A stretch of 64,000 nt of DNA from Drosophila miranda. Its lineage: Eukaryota; Arthropoda; Insecta; Diptera; Drosophilidae. Positions 50,492 to 61,222 of the stretch are shown here, in pieces. The position numbers and the translations under genes were made by a program. The stretch is from assembly GCF_003369915.1 (NCBI RefSeq), contig NW_022881614.1, forward strand, positions 11,801,001 through 11,865,000, in the 5' to 3' direction. Numbering within the stretch: the first letter of the stretch is position 1; the number at the start of each line of letters is the position of its first letter. The notes under the pieces were generated by a model. The model was not told the origin of the DNA. It ran no database searches and was given only the letters and a program-made list of their open reading frames with translations.

Positions 50492-51031
50492 AGCATCCTT
50501 CACAGCCTTGGCGTTTCTGTTAAAGTTTTGGTTTGTGATCAAGGTTCCACAAATAGAAAATGTTTAAATAATTTAGGTGCAAACTTAGAAAACCCGTTTT
50601 TTGAATATGAAAATCAAAAAGTTTTTTGTTTGTACGATTTTCCTCATCTCATTAAATCCTTAAGAAATGGGCTGCTCACTTGTGATCTCTCTTTTCCTGA
50701 TGGCATTGTTAGTTTTAAAGTTGTTCAAGAGCTGTGGGAGATGGAGGAGCACGCTGGAACTAAAATGTGCCCTAAATTATCTAGGCATCATATATACCCA
50801 AATTCGTTCGCAAAAATGCGTGTTAAGTTCGCAACACAAATTTTCAGCAGAACTGTTCAAGCTGCTATTAAAACCGTTTGCGAAGCTGTTGGATTTAAAA
50901 ACAGCACAAATCAAGTTGCCTTATCCACAGCTGAATTTATAAATAAAATAGACCAGATATTTGACTGCATAAATAGTGGTTCATTATATGCGGATAATGT
51001 GTACAGATCTGCGATACAGCTTGATACAGCT
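50492..51031 (+). pseudogene. P-like transposase internal fragment, copy 1
   Basis: A frame of 175 codons (start at 50528) covers the VCDQGSTNRK to SAIQL section and then leaves into DINE-1 sequence. Compared with 47880-48370 it has a few substitutions, including CKCFNN-type changes (KCLNN here). Confidence 0.85.
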
Positions 51032-51195
51032 AGCATCAATAGCCGAGTCGATTGAGCCCTGTCCGTCTGTCCGTCTGTCGGTCTGTCTGTCCGTCCGTCC
51101 GTCCGTCCGTCCGTCCGTCCGTCCGTCCGTCCGTCCGTCCGTCCCCTTCAGCGCCTAGTGCTCAAAGACTATAAGAGCTAGAGCAACGATGTTTT
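51032..51195 (+). mobile_element. DINE-1 fragment, second copy in the tandem chimera
   Basis: From AGCATCAATAGCC through a long (GTCC)n run to AACGATGTTTT, with the same breakpoint into P-like sequence as at 50491. Confidence 0.9.
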
Positions 51196-51774
51196 AGCAT
51201 CCTTCACAGCCTTGGCGTTTCTGTTAAAGTTTTGGTTTGTGATCAAGGTTCCACAAATAGAAAATGTTTAAATAATTTAGGTGCAAACTTAGAAAACCCG
51301 TTTTTTGAATATGAAAATCAAAAAGTTTTTTGTTTGTACGATTTTCCTCATCTCATTAAATCCTTAAGAAATGGGCTGCTCACTTGTGATCTCTCTTTTC
51401 CTGATGGCATTGTTAGTTTTAAAGTTGTTCAAGAGCTGTGGGAGATGGAGGAGCACGCTGGAACTAAAATGTGCCCTAAATTATCTAGGCATCATATATA
51501 CCCAAATTCGTTCGCAAAAATGCGTGTTAAGTTCGCAACACAAATTTTCAGCAGAACTGTTCAAGCTGCTATTAAAACCGTTTGCGAAACTGTTGGATTT
51601 AAAAACAGCACAAATCAAGTTGCCTTATCCACAGCTGAATTTATAAATAAAATAGACCAGATATTTGACTGCATGAATAGTGGTTCATTATATGCGGATA
51701 ATGTGTACAGATCTGCGATACAGCTTAACAATGTACCCCACAAATTCATTCAATTTTTTTAAGCTATATTAAAG
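51196..51774 (+). pseudogene. P-like transposase internal fragment, copy 2
   Basis: 176 codons from 51232, ending NNVPHKFIQFF at the same poly-T stop as the copy at 47724-48407, so both carry the same frameshift. A DINE-1 starts directly after TTAAAG. Confidence 0.87.
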
Positions 51775-52389
51775 ATACCCGATACTAAGTCAGTATGGCT
51801 CTCCTCCGGCAGACGCCGCTAATATTAAACGACACGACAAAGAGTGCGTGCGAGAGAGACAGAAAATCAGTCTGAGCGTGACGTCGGGCGCTGCGTAGCC
51901 ACTGCAAATTGATTTGTTCCTTTTGGCTATAAAAATGATCTGATCTGATCCAGATTCAGCAATCTGATAGATATGGTCATTATCTATGATTCTGCGTTTT
52001 TAGTTTTCTCGAATGTGCAATATTGTGGATGCAACAGATTTTCGTCCTTCGTGGGGGCGGAAGGGGGTGGAGCGAAATTTGGAGATTTACGTTTTATAGT
52101 GAGATCTAACAGGAGTGCGGATACCAAATTTGGTTACTCTAGCCTTAATAGTCTCTGAGATTTGTGAATATCCCCAGATTTTCATCCTTTGCGGGGGCGG
52201 AAGGGGGTGTGGCGAAATTTTGAAACAAACACGTCTCGGTCCGATATATTAGGAGTGTGGATACCAAATTTGGTTGCTCTAGCTTTTATAGTCTCTGAGA
52301 TCTAGGCGCTAATGTTTTACTCTAAGCAAAGCCGGCTATGCTACGTGTGTGTTAGAGAGAGACAGGGCGAGAAAAAATGAAATTGTTTT

Positions 52390-52761
52390 TGTTCGGAGCA
52401 GAAACCAGCCGATTAGCTGCTTGCCAAATAGCACCTAATTCTTGGCCCTCAGCCGCTTATTTTGTTTGTTACTTATGTCTATGTCACTCATTTGTTTGTT
52501 AAAGCGTTGCGCTTGCTTGCCCTGCTAAACGCTCTCTGCCAGCTCGCTCTTCGCTATCTCCGCTTTGCGTCTGCCTACCGACGTCTGCCGAGCGAAGCTG
52601 CGCTTAGCGATCGGAGCGGCAATGTAAAGGGCAGGCAAGCCACACTTGCAATTTGGAAGTCACGCATTAAAGAACATATCGTAATTTTATTTCTGCGCCG
52701 AGTTTTATTTAATTCGAAATAATTAGTCGGCCGATTGGGGATAAAAAACATTATCTCCACA
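52390..52761 (+). repeat. BEL-2 5' LTR
   Basis: 372 bp, TG...CA termini. The 3' LTR differs by about three substitutions and small homopolymer indels. Confidence 0.95.
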
Positions 52762-53135
52762 TAAAATGTGGTGACCCCGACGTGATCTCTGAGTTGCAGT
52801 GTCAATTAATAATCATTCGCGATCGACATTCGTTAGCCCTAGCAAATTTTCGGCGGTTAATCACAATTCGGTGCTAAAACACCCTTACATACACCTACAT
52901 ACACGCATTGCTGGCTATTAATTTCTCTGTCGCGACAATTCGGTCAGTGCAGTGCGGTAGGCAGTGCAGCGAACTCACTAATACACACAAGCGGAGTACA
53001 AAGCGGAATCGGACAGCTCGCACAGCAGCACAGCTAAAGGCATTAGCTGTAATCCCTTTGCTTTCGGTTCCCACGTTTATACGTATACAGGGTGTCTTTT
53101 TCGGTCGTGCTGAGTGACTCTTTTAAAACCTCAAC

Positions 53136-55466
53136 ATGGCAGCACCTGAGCCTACCAATGTCGCGAACGCAGCAATGCCGAGTGATGTAGATTTCTACAA
53201 GCACAAGGCCGAGTCCATCGCGCGCCAACTAAAGGCCATGGATCGCTTTCTCACCAAGGAAGAGCTTGCCGAGTTAGATGAGGCAGAACTTCAAGCTCGC
53301 TTAGAGCAAATCGAGCGAATGAATGCGGATTTCGATGCCGCTCAAACGAGCCTTGAAAGGCTGGATTTCCTGCAGTTAGCCCATGATGCCCGACTGGACT
53401 TTTCGAATGTTTATGTGAAGGTTAGGTCCAGGCTGTCGCGGGAGTTGATGGCTGCTCGCACGGTAAAAGTTGCCAATTCAACGGCTCGGCATACTCTCGA
53501 GGGGAATTCGTCGTTGTTCGCCTATAATAGTATAGGCCGTTCTCGAATGCCCGAGTTGCAGCTTCCGCGATTCGGGGGGAACTACATGGATTGGCCAGAA
53601 TTCCACTCGATGTTCTCGACAATGGTGCACAAAGACCATCGTATACCAATCATCGAAAAATTCCAATATCTTCGTGGATGTCTAGATGGTGCTGCGCTGG
53701 ATACGATTCGTTCCTTGGAACTTTCTAAGGAGAATTACGACAAGGCGTTGAATTTGCTAATGTTGCGATTCGATAATAAAGTGTTACATTTTCAGGCACA
53801 CGTCAAGGCTATTTTCGGGCTGCAAGGGGTGGAGAAGGGCTCAGCTATCGGCTTGCGCGCGCTCAGCGACAAAATCAATTCGCACTTGCGTGCACTTCAG
53901 ACCTTGGCGACCCCGCAGGAGATTTCGGATGGGTTGCTGATTTTCATCATAGGCACGAAACTGGACCACAAAACAAAGGAGAAATGGGAAGAGAACTTGC
54001 CGACGTCAGGATTGCCTCGGTGGTCAAGCATGGCCTCATTTTTGGAAGCGAGATGTCGGATGCTGGAGAATTTGGGATCAGCCATGGCAACAAGTCCTAG
54101 TCAACAGGTGGGAGAAGACAAACCTGTCACCCTTATCACCTCCAGTAACGACCATCCTAACCCCATATGTAACCATTGCAATTCCTCCGAGCATTACATA
54201 TCTAGATGTCAGGCATTCCTGAATCTCTCTGCGTTTGAACGATACAAAGAAGCAAAGAAGAGCCGCTTGTGTTTGAACTGCCTCAACAAAGGCCATGAAT
54301 TGCAGAGGTGCAGGTCAGGACTTTGCAGGCATTGCCAGGCCAAACATCACACGCTACTCCACATTCCATCGGGAACTTCTGCTTCATCTTCCTCTTCACC
54401 GGCCGAGGAATCGATCCAGCAAGAGGCCGCGACTGTGCTTCTAGCAAGCGGGTGTTCTAGCCCTCCCCCCTCGATCCAGAAATCTCAGCCTAGCCAGAAC
54501 GTGTTGCTACCTACTGCCCTCGTCCATGTAACAGATCGTTATGGAGCACTTATCCCATGTCGTGCCATTTTGGATTCTGCATCACAGGCAAACTTTGTAA
54601 CATCTAGACTTGCTGATCAGTTGCAGTTGGATCATCGCTCGTCTTATGTTCACATCTCTGGAATCGGAGATTCCATTCTACCTTCGAGCAAGTCTGTACA
54701 TATAGCTTCCTTCGCTGCAATTGTCACCAACTCAATTACGGAAATGCAGCCTAACTTCGGCGTAGACGCAAAGGATTGGCCAATGCCGAATAATCTAAAA
54801 CTAGCTGATCCTAATTTCTCCAAGCCCCAACGTATCGATCTGTTGATAGGTTCTGGTTTGTTCTTCGATTTAATGTGCGTCGGACAGATTCGACTCTCAG
54901 CCCAATTGCCAACATTGCAGGAGACAAAACTTGGTTGGATAGTATCAGGAAGCATTGATAGCTCGGAGAATAATCGTGCAGCTTTAACCGCTTTTGAAAA
55001 TTCCTCGTGCATCTCTATTGACGATTTTCGACCCACAACGCTGGAGTACCAAAACTTAGAGCAGCAATGCAGGAAGCAGCTGCTCGAGTGCCAGGTGCAA
55101 GTGGAAAAACTGCGATCGGAGAATCAGGAACTGCAGCGCGAACTTTTCCATATATTAAAAACCTACATATCCACGCCAAATGAAATTCAACTTTCAACAG
55201 TTTCTACATTGCCAAATTTCCTGCCATTCTATGCAATTACAGAGGTTCCCGATGATCAAGACGTAGTCACGACAAGCCGCCTTCGTAAAGAAGCGCCGAT
55301 TGCTGCGTTCGACGATCGTCCCAGCGTAGCCGCCAGCTGCGCCCAAGCAAGCATCTTCAAGAGGGCCGTTGGAAAAATAGCGGTTCTGCCCCTTCAGGAT
55401 GGATCTGTTGAAAGCCTTTGCCTTCCAACGGGGGCTGAATGTTCGGAGCAGAACCCAGCCGATTAG
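53136..55466 (+). CDS. BEL-2 Gag-protease fusion with leucine zipper in place of RT/integrase
   Basis: 776 residues, uninterrupted. A coiled N-terminal segment (20-110) precedes the DUF1759 capsid-type domain (MPELQLPRFGGNY to FGLQGVEKGS, about 138-235). Cys/His knuckles lie at 345-410 (CNHCNSSEHYISRC, CLNCLNKGHELQRC, CRHCQAKHHTLLH). The retropepsin-like DUF1758 protease has its catalytic Asp at residue 480 (ILDSASQANFV). The post-protease Pao region (RIDLLIGSGLFFDLMCVGQ, TKLGWIVSGS) ends near 615. Where RT should begin there is instead a heptad zipper at 649-674 (a/d positions L, C, V, L, N, L, L, I). A linker follows, then the last residues of a Pao integrase (KIAVLPLQDGSVESL). The stop lies inside the LTR. 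The start ATG was chosen as the first in frame after the leader. Confidence 0.9.
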   Translation: MAAPEPTNVANAAMPSDVDFYKHKAESIARQLKAMDRFLTKEELAELDEAELQARLEQIERMNADFDAAQTSLERLDFLQLAHDARLDFSNVYVKVRSRLSRELMAARTVKVANSTARHTLEGNSSLFAYNSIGRSRMPELQLPRFGGNYMDWPEFHSMFSTMVHKDHRIPIIEKFQYLRGCLDGAALDTIRSLELSKENYDKALNLLMLRFDNKVLHFQAHVKAIFGLQGVEKGSAIGLRALSDKINSHLRALQTLATPQEISDGLLIFIIGTKLDHKTKEKWEENLPTSGLPRWSSMASFLEARCRMLENLGSAMATSPSQQVGEDKPVTLITSSNDHPNPICNHCNSSEHYISRCQAFLNLSAFERYKEAKKSRLCLNCLNKGHELQRCRSGLCRHCQAKHHTLLHIPSGTSASSSSSPAEESIQQEAATVLLASGCSSPPPSIQKSQPSQNVLLPTALVHVTDRYGALIPCRAILDSASQANFVTSRLADQLQLDHRSSYVHISGIGDSILPSSKSVHIASFAAIVTNSITEMQPNFGVDAKDWPMPNNLKLADPNFSKPQRIDLLIGSGLFFDLMCVGQIRLSAQLPTLQETKLGWIVSGSIDSSENNRAALTAFENSSCISIDDFRPTTLEYQNLEQQCRKQLLECQVQVEKLRSENQELQRELFHILKTYISTPNEIQLSTVSTLPNFLPFYAITEVPDDQDVVTTSRLRKEAPIAAFDDRPSVAASCAQASIFKRAVGKIAVLPLQDGSVESLCLPTGAECSEQNPAD

Positions 55467-55813
55467 CTGCTTGCCAAATAGCACCTAATTCTTGGCCCTC
55501 AGCCGCTTATTTTGTTTGTTACTTATGTCTATGTCACTCATTTGTTTGTTAAAGCGTTTCGCTTGCTTGCCCTGCTAAACGCTCTCTGCCAGCTCGCTCT
55601 TCGCTATCTCCGCTTTGCGTCTGCCTACCGACGTCTGCCGAGCGAAGCTGCGCTTAGCGATCGGAGCGGCAATGTAAAGGGCAGGCAAGCCACACTTGCA
55701 ATTTGGATGTCACGCATTAAAGAACATATCGTAATTTTATTTCTGCGCCGAGTTTTTTTTTAATTCGAAATAATTAGTCGGCCGATTGGGGATAAAAAAA
55801 CATTATCTCCACA
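55440..55813 (+). repeat. BEL-2 3' LTR
   Basis: 374 bp. The main ORF ends at a TAG 27 nt inside this LTR. Confidence 0.95.
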
Positions 55814-56245
55814 GTTTTCTTGATTCTGGCTATAATAATTATACGATCTGGTTCAGATTTTGCACTCTAGAAGATATAGTCATCTTCTACTTTTCTGCGT
55901 TTTTAGTTTTCTCGTATCGTCGAAATTGTGGATGCCACAGATTTTCGCCCTTTGTGGGGGCGGAAGTGGGCGGGGCAAAGTTTTAAAATATTCTTGTAGC
56001 AGTGACATATCACAGAAGTCTGGATCCAAAACATCGTTGCTCTCGCTCTTATAGTCTTTGAGCACTAGGCGCTGAAGGGGACGGACAGACGGACAGACAG
56101 ACATGGCTCAATCGACTCGGCTATTGATGCTGATCAAGAATATATATACTTTATGGGGTCGGAAACGATTCCTTTTGGACGTTACACACATCCACTTTTA
56201 CCACAAATCTAATATACCCCAATACTCATTTTGAGTATCGGGTAT

Positions 56246-59200
56246 AAAAAGCATTTGTTCCTCATGCGACATCTTGGTATTGTATAGTCTTTGGTACGAG
56301 TATACTCGTATGCAGAGGACGAAAGAAAAACACTTATGATCCGATCGCTAATTTGTTGAACTTGCAATTCTACGATTGCTTTTCAGGATATTTCGCCTGA
56401 TGCCAAGTTAAATCGCGGGGCTGCACTCCGATAATGGAATGCTGGCAGAATACGATACCAATTGGGAGCAGGAAAGCCGATAGGCAAATCGATTATTATA
56501 GTTATATATCGTCAAAAACGAGATCGTCGCTCTCTGCTTATGCAAATTCTTAATAATCGCGTTCCTTCCATGGCGTCGCTTCGCGTCGGCTTTCACTCAC
56601 GCAACATGCATGCTGCAACAGGTCGGTGCCGGTCCGAAAAAGCTTATTGCCCATGGCAATGGGATTGCCTTGCCGGGCTGCAGGTAAGGTAGGTAGCCCC
56701 ATCCCCATTGCCAATGCCAACCTGCTCGACGCTGCAGCACGATGGCCAAAGGTGTAATTTGCTTAAAAGCAGCGAACAAATAAAGGGTTTCAATGGCCCG
56801 ACTCCACCGTCAGACAGACAGCCAGAGATAATGAATTGAAGAGCTGCAGCAGCAGGGGATAGAGTGCGGTGGAGCAGGAGGATGAGGATCAGTGACAAGT
56901 GCACGTTGTCCGCTTATGACGTCGGACGACAGCTGCCGTATTTTTTGACTGGCCCACGGACAGTCCATGTCATCCTCTGTCCAACCGCAACATCATCTAG
57001 ACCTCCGCATCCTTGCCATAGTTTTTAATTAAGTGCGTGTAGGTTTCAGCTTTGGCTTTTCCTCCCATCATTATTCTGCCTGCCTGCCTCCCTGCCTGCA
57101 CTTGAATCTTAATGAGCGGCGACGCGTTGGCTCAGCAGCCAGGCTGCGTTCCCAGGAATGCTGAAAACTGATTAGGAGTTACCTCAGAAATCGAAAATTA
57201 ATTGGCGGAAGAGGAGGAGCCGTAGGAGGAGGAAGGCCTTCTGGGACACCGAGGACCCACAGCGGTGGCCCCAAAACTTTGGTCGGAAATCCATTTAAAA
57301 TGCATGGATAGCAGAGAGCAGTATGGAAGGAGCTGGAGAGGCAATCAATTGCAGTGTGGGGAGAGAGGGAGAGAGAGAGGCTTCTGATAAATGCCCAAAG
57401 GCTGCCAAGCGCAACGTCGATCAAATAAATGAAGAAACCAAACGGCGCTAGCAGTGGGAGAGGGAGAGAGAGGGCGCGAAAGAGAGTAAGCAGAAGCTTA
57501 TCGAAAGAACGCAGGCAATGAGAAAAGAAGCGAAAAAACCGAGCGGCGCTTCCAGAGAGAGAGAGAGAGAGAGCGCATGAGTAGCTTATCGGAGGAACGC
57601 GGGGTGGAATGGCCAAGGAATTTATTCATAAGCATAAAAAAAGCCCAAGCCGCAGCTCTTGGAACAGGTTCAACTTTGGATTCGGGTTCGGGTTCGGGAC
57701 GACTCTGGCAGAGAAGAGGCTTAAGTATTTATTATTAAAAGAGTCCGAATGCAATTGCGGTGGCTCGCCCAAGTGGTTTACGCCGCCCCACAGCCACAAC
57801 CACTGCCAGACGATGGCCACTATGCACGATAATCATGGGGTGGGGTGTGAAAAATTTATGAACGCCGTCTTCTCGGTGCGCACGCGCACAACACCGCGCA
57901 GGAACCGCACTGCCGCACCGACCCTGACAGCATAATGAATATACAAATAAATGTTTATCGCAGTCCCCGGCCCAAGTCCAAGTTCATAAATAAAAGATGG
58001 CAAAAACCAGACTCGAGAAAGGGCAAAACAATGGACCGCAATCGCACCGCAGCACCGTACGCTTCCCCGGCCTTTGAATTGAAAACAAAACCCTTTAAGC
58101 CCGGGAACTGCACTGTATCCGAGGCAGAGCTCAAATATGCAGACGTGACTTATTTAGGACAAATTGTGTGATTTACGTTTCGCAATAAAAACAATAATGG
58201 GAGCAGAATAAGTGGGAAAGAGAACGGATGGAGTGGGATAGGAGTCTGAAGAGGAAGTGGAAAGAATTCGTTGCATTGTGAGCACTCAATGAACTATTCG
58301 AAAAAGGACAGAGCAGAGGAATAATATATGGATTAATATAATAAAGAAATGTGAAAGGAATTGTCATTGGATTCTCCATACTTCTACGGCAGTGTTGTCT
58401 TTTAATTCTAGCAAAAACTTAAAATTTATCCATCTCAAATTAGCTGAAAGATCATATCTTAATCACTATAGCTTAGAAACATTGAGTTTTTGGCATATTC
58501 CCAGTTATCTTCCTTCAGGCCCTCAACAACTTCAAGTGCTTCTCACGCTGAATCCCAGTGAAGTCCTCATATGGCGATTGTCGATAAGAAAGGAATGAAA
58601 ATGCTATAGGCAAAGAAGTTGGACACCGTCGATACATGGACTAGGACAAGTGTCTACCCAGAAGATTATGCTTGAGAGGGAGAGGACATGCTTGACTTGC
58701 AAGAATCTGGGAGTGGAATGGGACCGGGATCCCGAAGAAGGTCAATGGTCCGCGTCGGGGTCGGACCGAACCAGGCGATGCCATGGAATCTTCGTCTTAG
58801 CTTGGGGTTTATGGTTTCTTATTTACGAGTTAGTCCCATGGCTATTTTGAATATTTAATTTTGTGACACTGACTCGACTCGGTACATCGGTCCCGAAAAG
58901 TCTGAACCATAAGATACAATACTCCCCGACTCCACGCTATTTTGTTGCTAGAGGCATAATTAAAATTTATGGCCAATGCGCTTCGAGCGCTTCGCCTTCT
59001 AGACGCGGCCTAATTAAAAAGTTTCATAAATTTTCAGTCCCAGCCACCTGTTGATCATGGTCTATGAGGCCATGAGAGGCTGAGCGTGTGAGTGTGTGTT
59101 TATGTGTATCTGTGACTAATTCCCCAAACTATAAAGTATGTTGAGAAGGGTCAAAGTTGACTAAAGTCAAGAAAACCATTGGGAATTTAGGTTTAAAAGA

Positions 59201-60735
59201 ACGATGCTCTCTCTCTTCAGAAGGACTCTTCTGAGCGTTATTATAAATCCTATTCTCTTTTACAGCTCTTTTCAGCTGTTGGATATTGGAAATTAATGAG
59301 GAATATATATGTTCATATGTACAAATTATGATGGAATTGCCAAGCGGACACAGACAAGCCTGTCCAACTGCAACAGACCCTGCCTGCCCCTGCACCTGCC
59401 ACAGACGTCATTAGCAGGCAGGCAGCAATCCACAGAGCCAGCCAGAGGGAAGCGTCCACTGCGATCGGTTGACAGTTGTCAAATCCACTTACGCTCTTCA
59501 TGGTAAACACATTTTGACGAGCCTCCTGAAGGATTTATTCAAGTGCAGACAGACTAACAGACTAATAAGTGCGGTCCCCTCCGCACAGATATATGTACGT
59601 ACACCAAAAGTGTATACAAATGGAGCTGCAGCTACGTGTTTCTACCTGGAATACCCATTCAAATTTGTATTTGAATTCTTAACGGACAAAGTGGAGAGTC
59701 AAGTGGCTATAGTTCTCTATATATATAGCTTCTAGAGGGATTGATATAGGTAAGGGATCCGAACGAGTTCCGTCTGGCAGTGCTAAGGTAAAAGATGAAA
59801 GAGTAACCAGGCATTGCCAGGCCAGAGAGCAGACTGTATTGAAGATCACAGGCATCGCCAGAAGAAAAACGCTCAAGTCTCTTCAGACGATCTCTCTCAA
59901 TCAAACAGTTCTTCTTCGAGGGTCCAAGGTGTTTGGCACATACTCGCACTCGACAAGTAAAGAAATACACCTGAGTGTAGTCCGTGAACGAACGGGCTTA
60001 GTCGAAACGGAACAGAATCGAGCCCAGTCGACTCGAGTGCCAACTGTTTCAAAAACGAGATAAACAAATGTGTTGGCTCCTTTGTTTGTTCTTTTCCAGC
60101 TGTTTTCTGGCGGAGCTGTGGAGGAGTGGGGTCTTTGGGGATAATAGAAGGTAGCTCCACTCAGGGTCTAGCGTAATATTTGCTCAGCATACACGGGTAT
60201 TGACAGAACCGAACCGAACAGAACAGTCAAAATTTAATGCTTGAAGGTATACGTTCCATACCATACCCCGAAAAAGAACTCGTGACTGGCATCGAGAGGA
60301 GGCGCTGGCATGATGCTGATCGTGATCAAGATGGATGAAAACGGCAGGCCATTGTGCAACCATTTCCACACCACAAGTGGAAATCCATCAGCCCTGATGA
60401 TCCTCCATCCTCTTTGAGTCGATCTCCTCCTGTTTGGCAGTTGACAATTGATGGCCCGCAAATTTATCTTTCAGTTGTTGCCGTTTTTCCGTTGTTGTCT
60501 TGCACCTTATTCAACCATCTCTCGCTCTCTCTCTCTTTATTGTTTGACTCTCTCTTTCCCGTCTCTCTGACTCCGCCGGGCCTTTTGAAGTGAGCCCGTT
60601 TTGACAAATGTGTGTCATTGCTGGGCCATCAAAAGAAACGATCGTTTCAGTTTTCGTCTCAGTTGTTCAGTTTTTCGATTTTTGAATTTGATTTTGTTTG
60701 GCAAGGTGTATTTTTTCGGCTATTAATGCTGCTTG
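56246..60735. other. Non-coding stretch, no convincing gene
   Basis: GAGA-type runs lie at about 57360-57380 and 57552-57575 and CT-rich runs at about 60520-60570. Frames of up to 145 codons exist (for example minus 57179-57616) but consist of Ser/Leu/Pro from the simple repeats. Nothing else could be assigned. Confidence 0.5.
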
Positions 60736-61011
60736 ATGGCTACAGAGAGACGCAAAAACAGTAAGACCAAATCAAGTGACTGGCAATCTGAAGTTGATCA
60801 TCATTATGATCATCCTCATCGTCAGCTATTGGCTGCTGAAACAACTTTCAATGAATGGGAATTCACTGGCAGTTCATTCAATCGCTTATTGACGGACACT
60901 CTTTGTGCGGGATCTTTGGAACTGATTGAATATCGACGTGATCGCATTTTAGAGGATCATTCGGGACTACTCTGGCTGATCCAATTGATCTTCCGTTTTC
61001 TCATTCCATAG
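60736..61011 (+). CDS. Hypothetical 91-residue protein with hydrophobic C-terminus
   Basis: ATG in GCTTGATGG opens 91 codons with a plausible codon mix. The N-terminus is charged (MATERRKNSKTKSSDW), the middle is His/Asp-rich (DHHYDHPHRQ), and the end is hydrophobic (SGLLWLIQLIFRFLIP), like a short tail anchor. Upstream are several TCAGTT initiator-like sites (60646-60670). I do not recognise a family. It could be a young gene or a chance frame; no polyadenylation signal was found close by. Confidence 0.35.
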   Translation: MATERRKNSKTKSSDWQSEVDHHYDHPHRQLLAAETTFNEWEFTGSSFNRLLTDTLCAGSLELIEYRRDRILEDHSGLLWLIQLIFRFLIP

Positions 61012-61222
61012 ATCTTTTTGGGCCTAGTTTCTGAAGAGATCTCCAAAATAGAACACTCTCAATTAAAGGTATTACACTGAAAATGATACCAATGAGACAG
61101 TTTAGAACCTGGGATGACATTTGTGGAAAACTCTTGTCCCCGGGGTCTGAAAATGAGAACAGAATGCGACAGCCAACAAGCACTAAATGTACATATGTAT
61201 ACTCGTATGTGTGGATGTTTAA

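Larger units (their letters stand above)
50348..51774 (+). repeat. Tandem duplication of a DINE-1/P-like chimera, period 684 bp
   Basis: Unit 1 is 50348-51031 and unit 2 starts at 51032, both beginning AGCATCAATAGCCGAGTCGA. Each unit is DINE-1 5' sequence with (GTCY)n followed by P-like transposase sequence from HSLGVSVKVLVCDQG to NVYRSAIQL. The second unit continues into further P-like sequence (to 51774). Apart from microsatellite length, differences are few (for example GAAGCT versus GAAACT and ATAAAT versus ATGAAT). Confidence 0.93.
52390..55813 (+). mobile_element. Non-autonomous BEL/Pao retrotransposon (BEL-2) with gag-protease-zipper ORF
   Basis: LTRs 52390-52761 and 55440-55813 (TGTTCGGAGC...ATCTCCACA) are nearly identical, and the 5-bp duplication GTTTT (52385-52389 and 55814-55818) is perfect. 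TGGTGACCCCGACGTGA, seven bases after the 5' LTR, is the likely primer-binding site. The 3' LTR is preceded by CAACGGGGGCTGAA, a weak purine tract. One 776-codon ORF fills the interior. Reverse transcriptase, RNase H and the integrase core are absent. It is young and structurally complete for retrotransposition in trans. Confidence 0.95.
51775..56245 (-). mobile_element. DINE-1 copy interrupted by BEL-2
   Basis: DINE-1 sequence occupies 51775-52389 and 55819-56245, in minus orientation. ATACCCGATACT at 51775 and AGTATCGGGTAT ending 56245 mark its subterminal repeats. The 3' terminal hairpin is not present. BEL-2 is inserted in the middle with a GTTTT duplication; removing it restores the TTGTTTTCTTGATTCTGGC read in the intact copies. 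Confidence 0.93.

Noticed and set aside
50976..51158. Small ORF with Arg-Pro-Ser-Val repeats
   Set aside because: A translation of the (GTCC)n tract of DINE-1.
22194..56245. CRISPR-like arrays among the many short repeats
   Set aside because: Eukaryotic DNA; the repeats are LTRs, microsatellites and transposon subterminal arrays without spacer architecture.
57179..57616. 145-codon minus-strand frame
   Set aside because: Ser/Leu/Pro-rich translation of GAGA repeats; no start context or family.
57609..57935. 108-codon plus-strand frame beginning MAKEFIHKHKK
   Set aside because: Low-complexity GFGFGFG from a short repeat and no splice or family support; considered chance.
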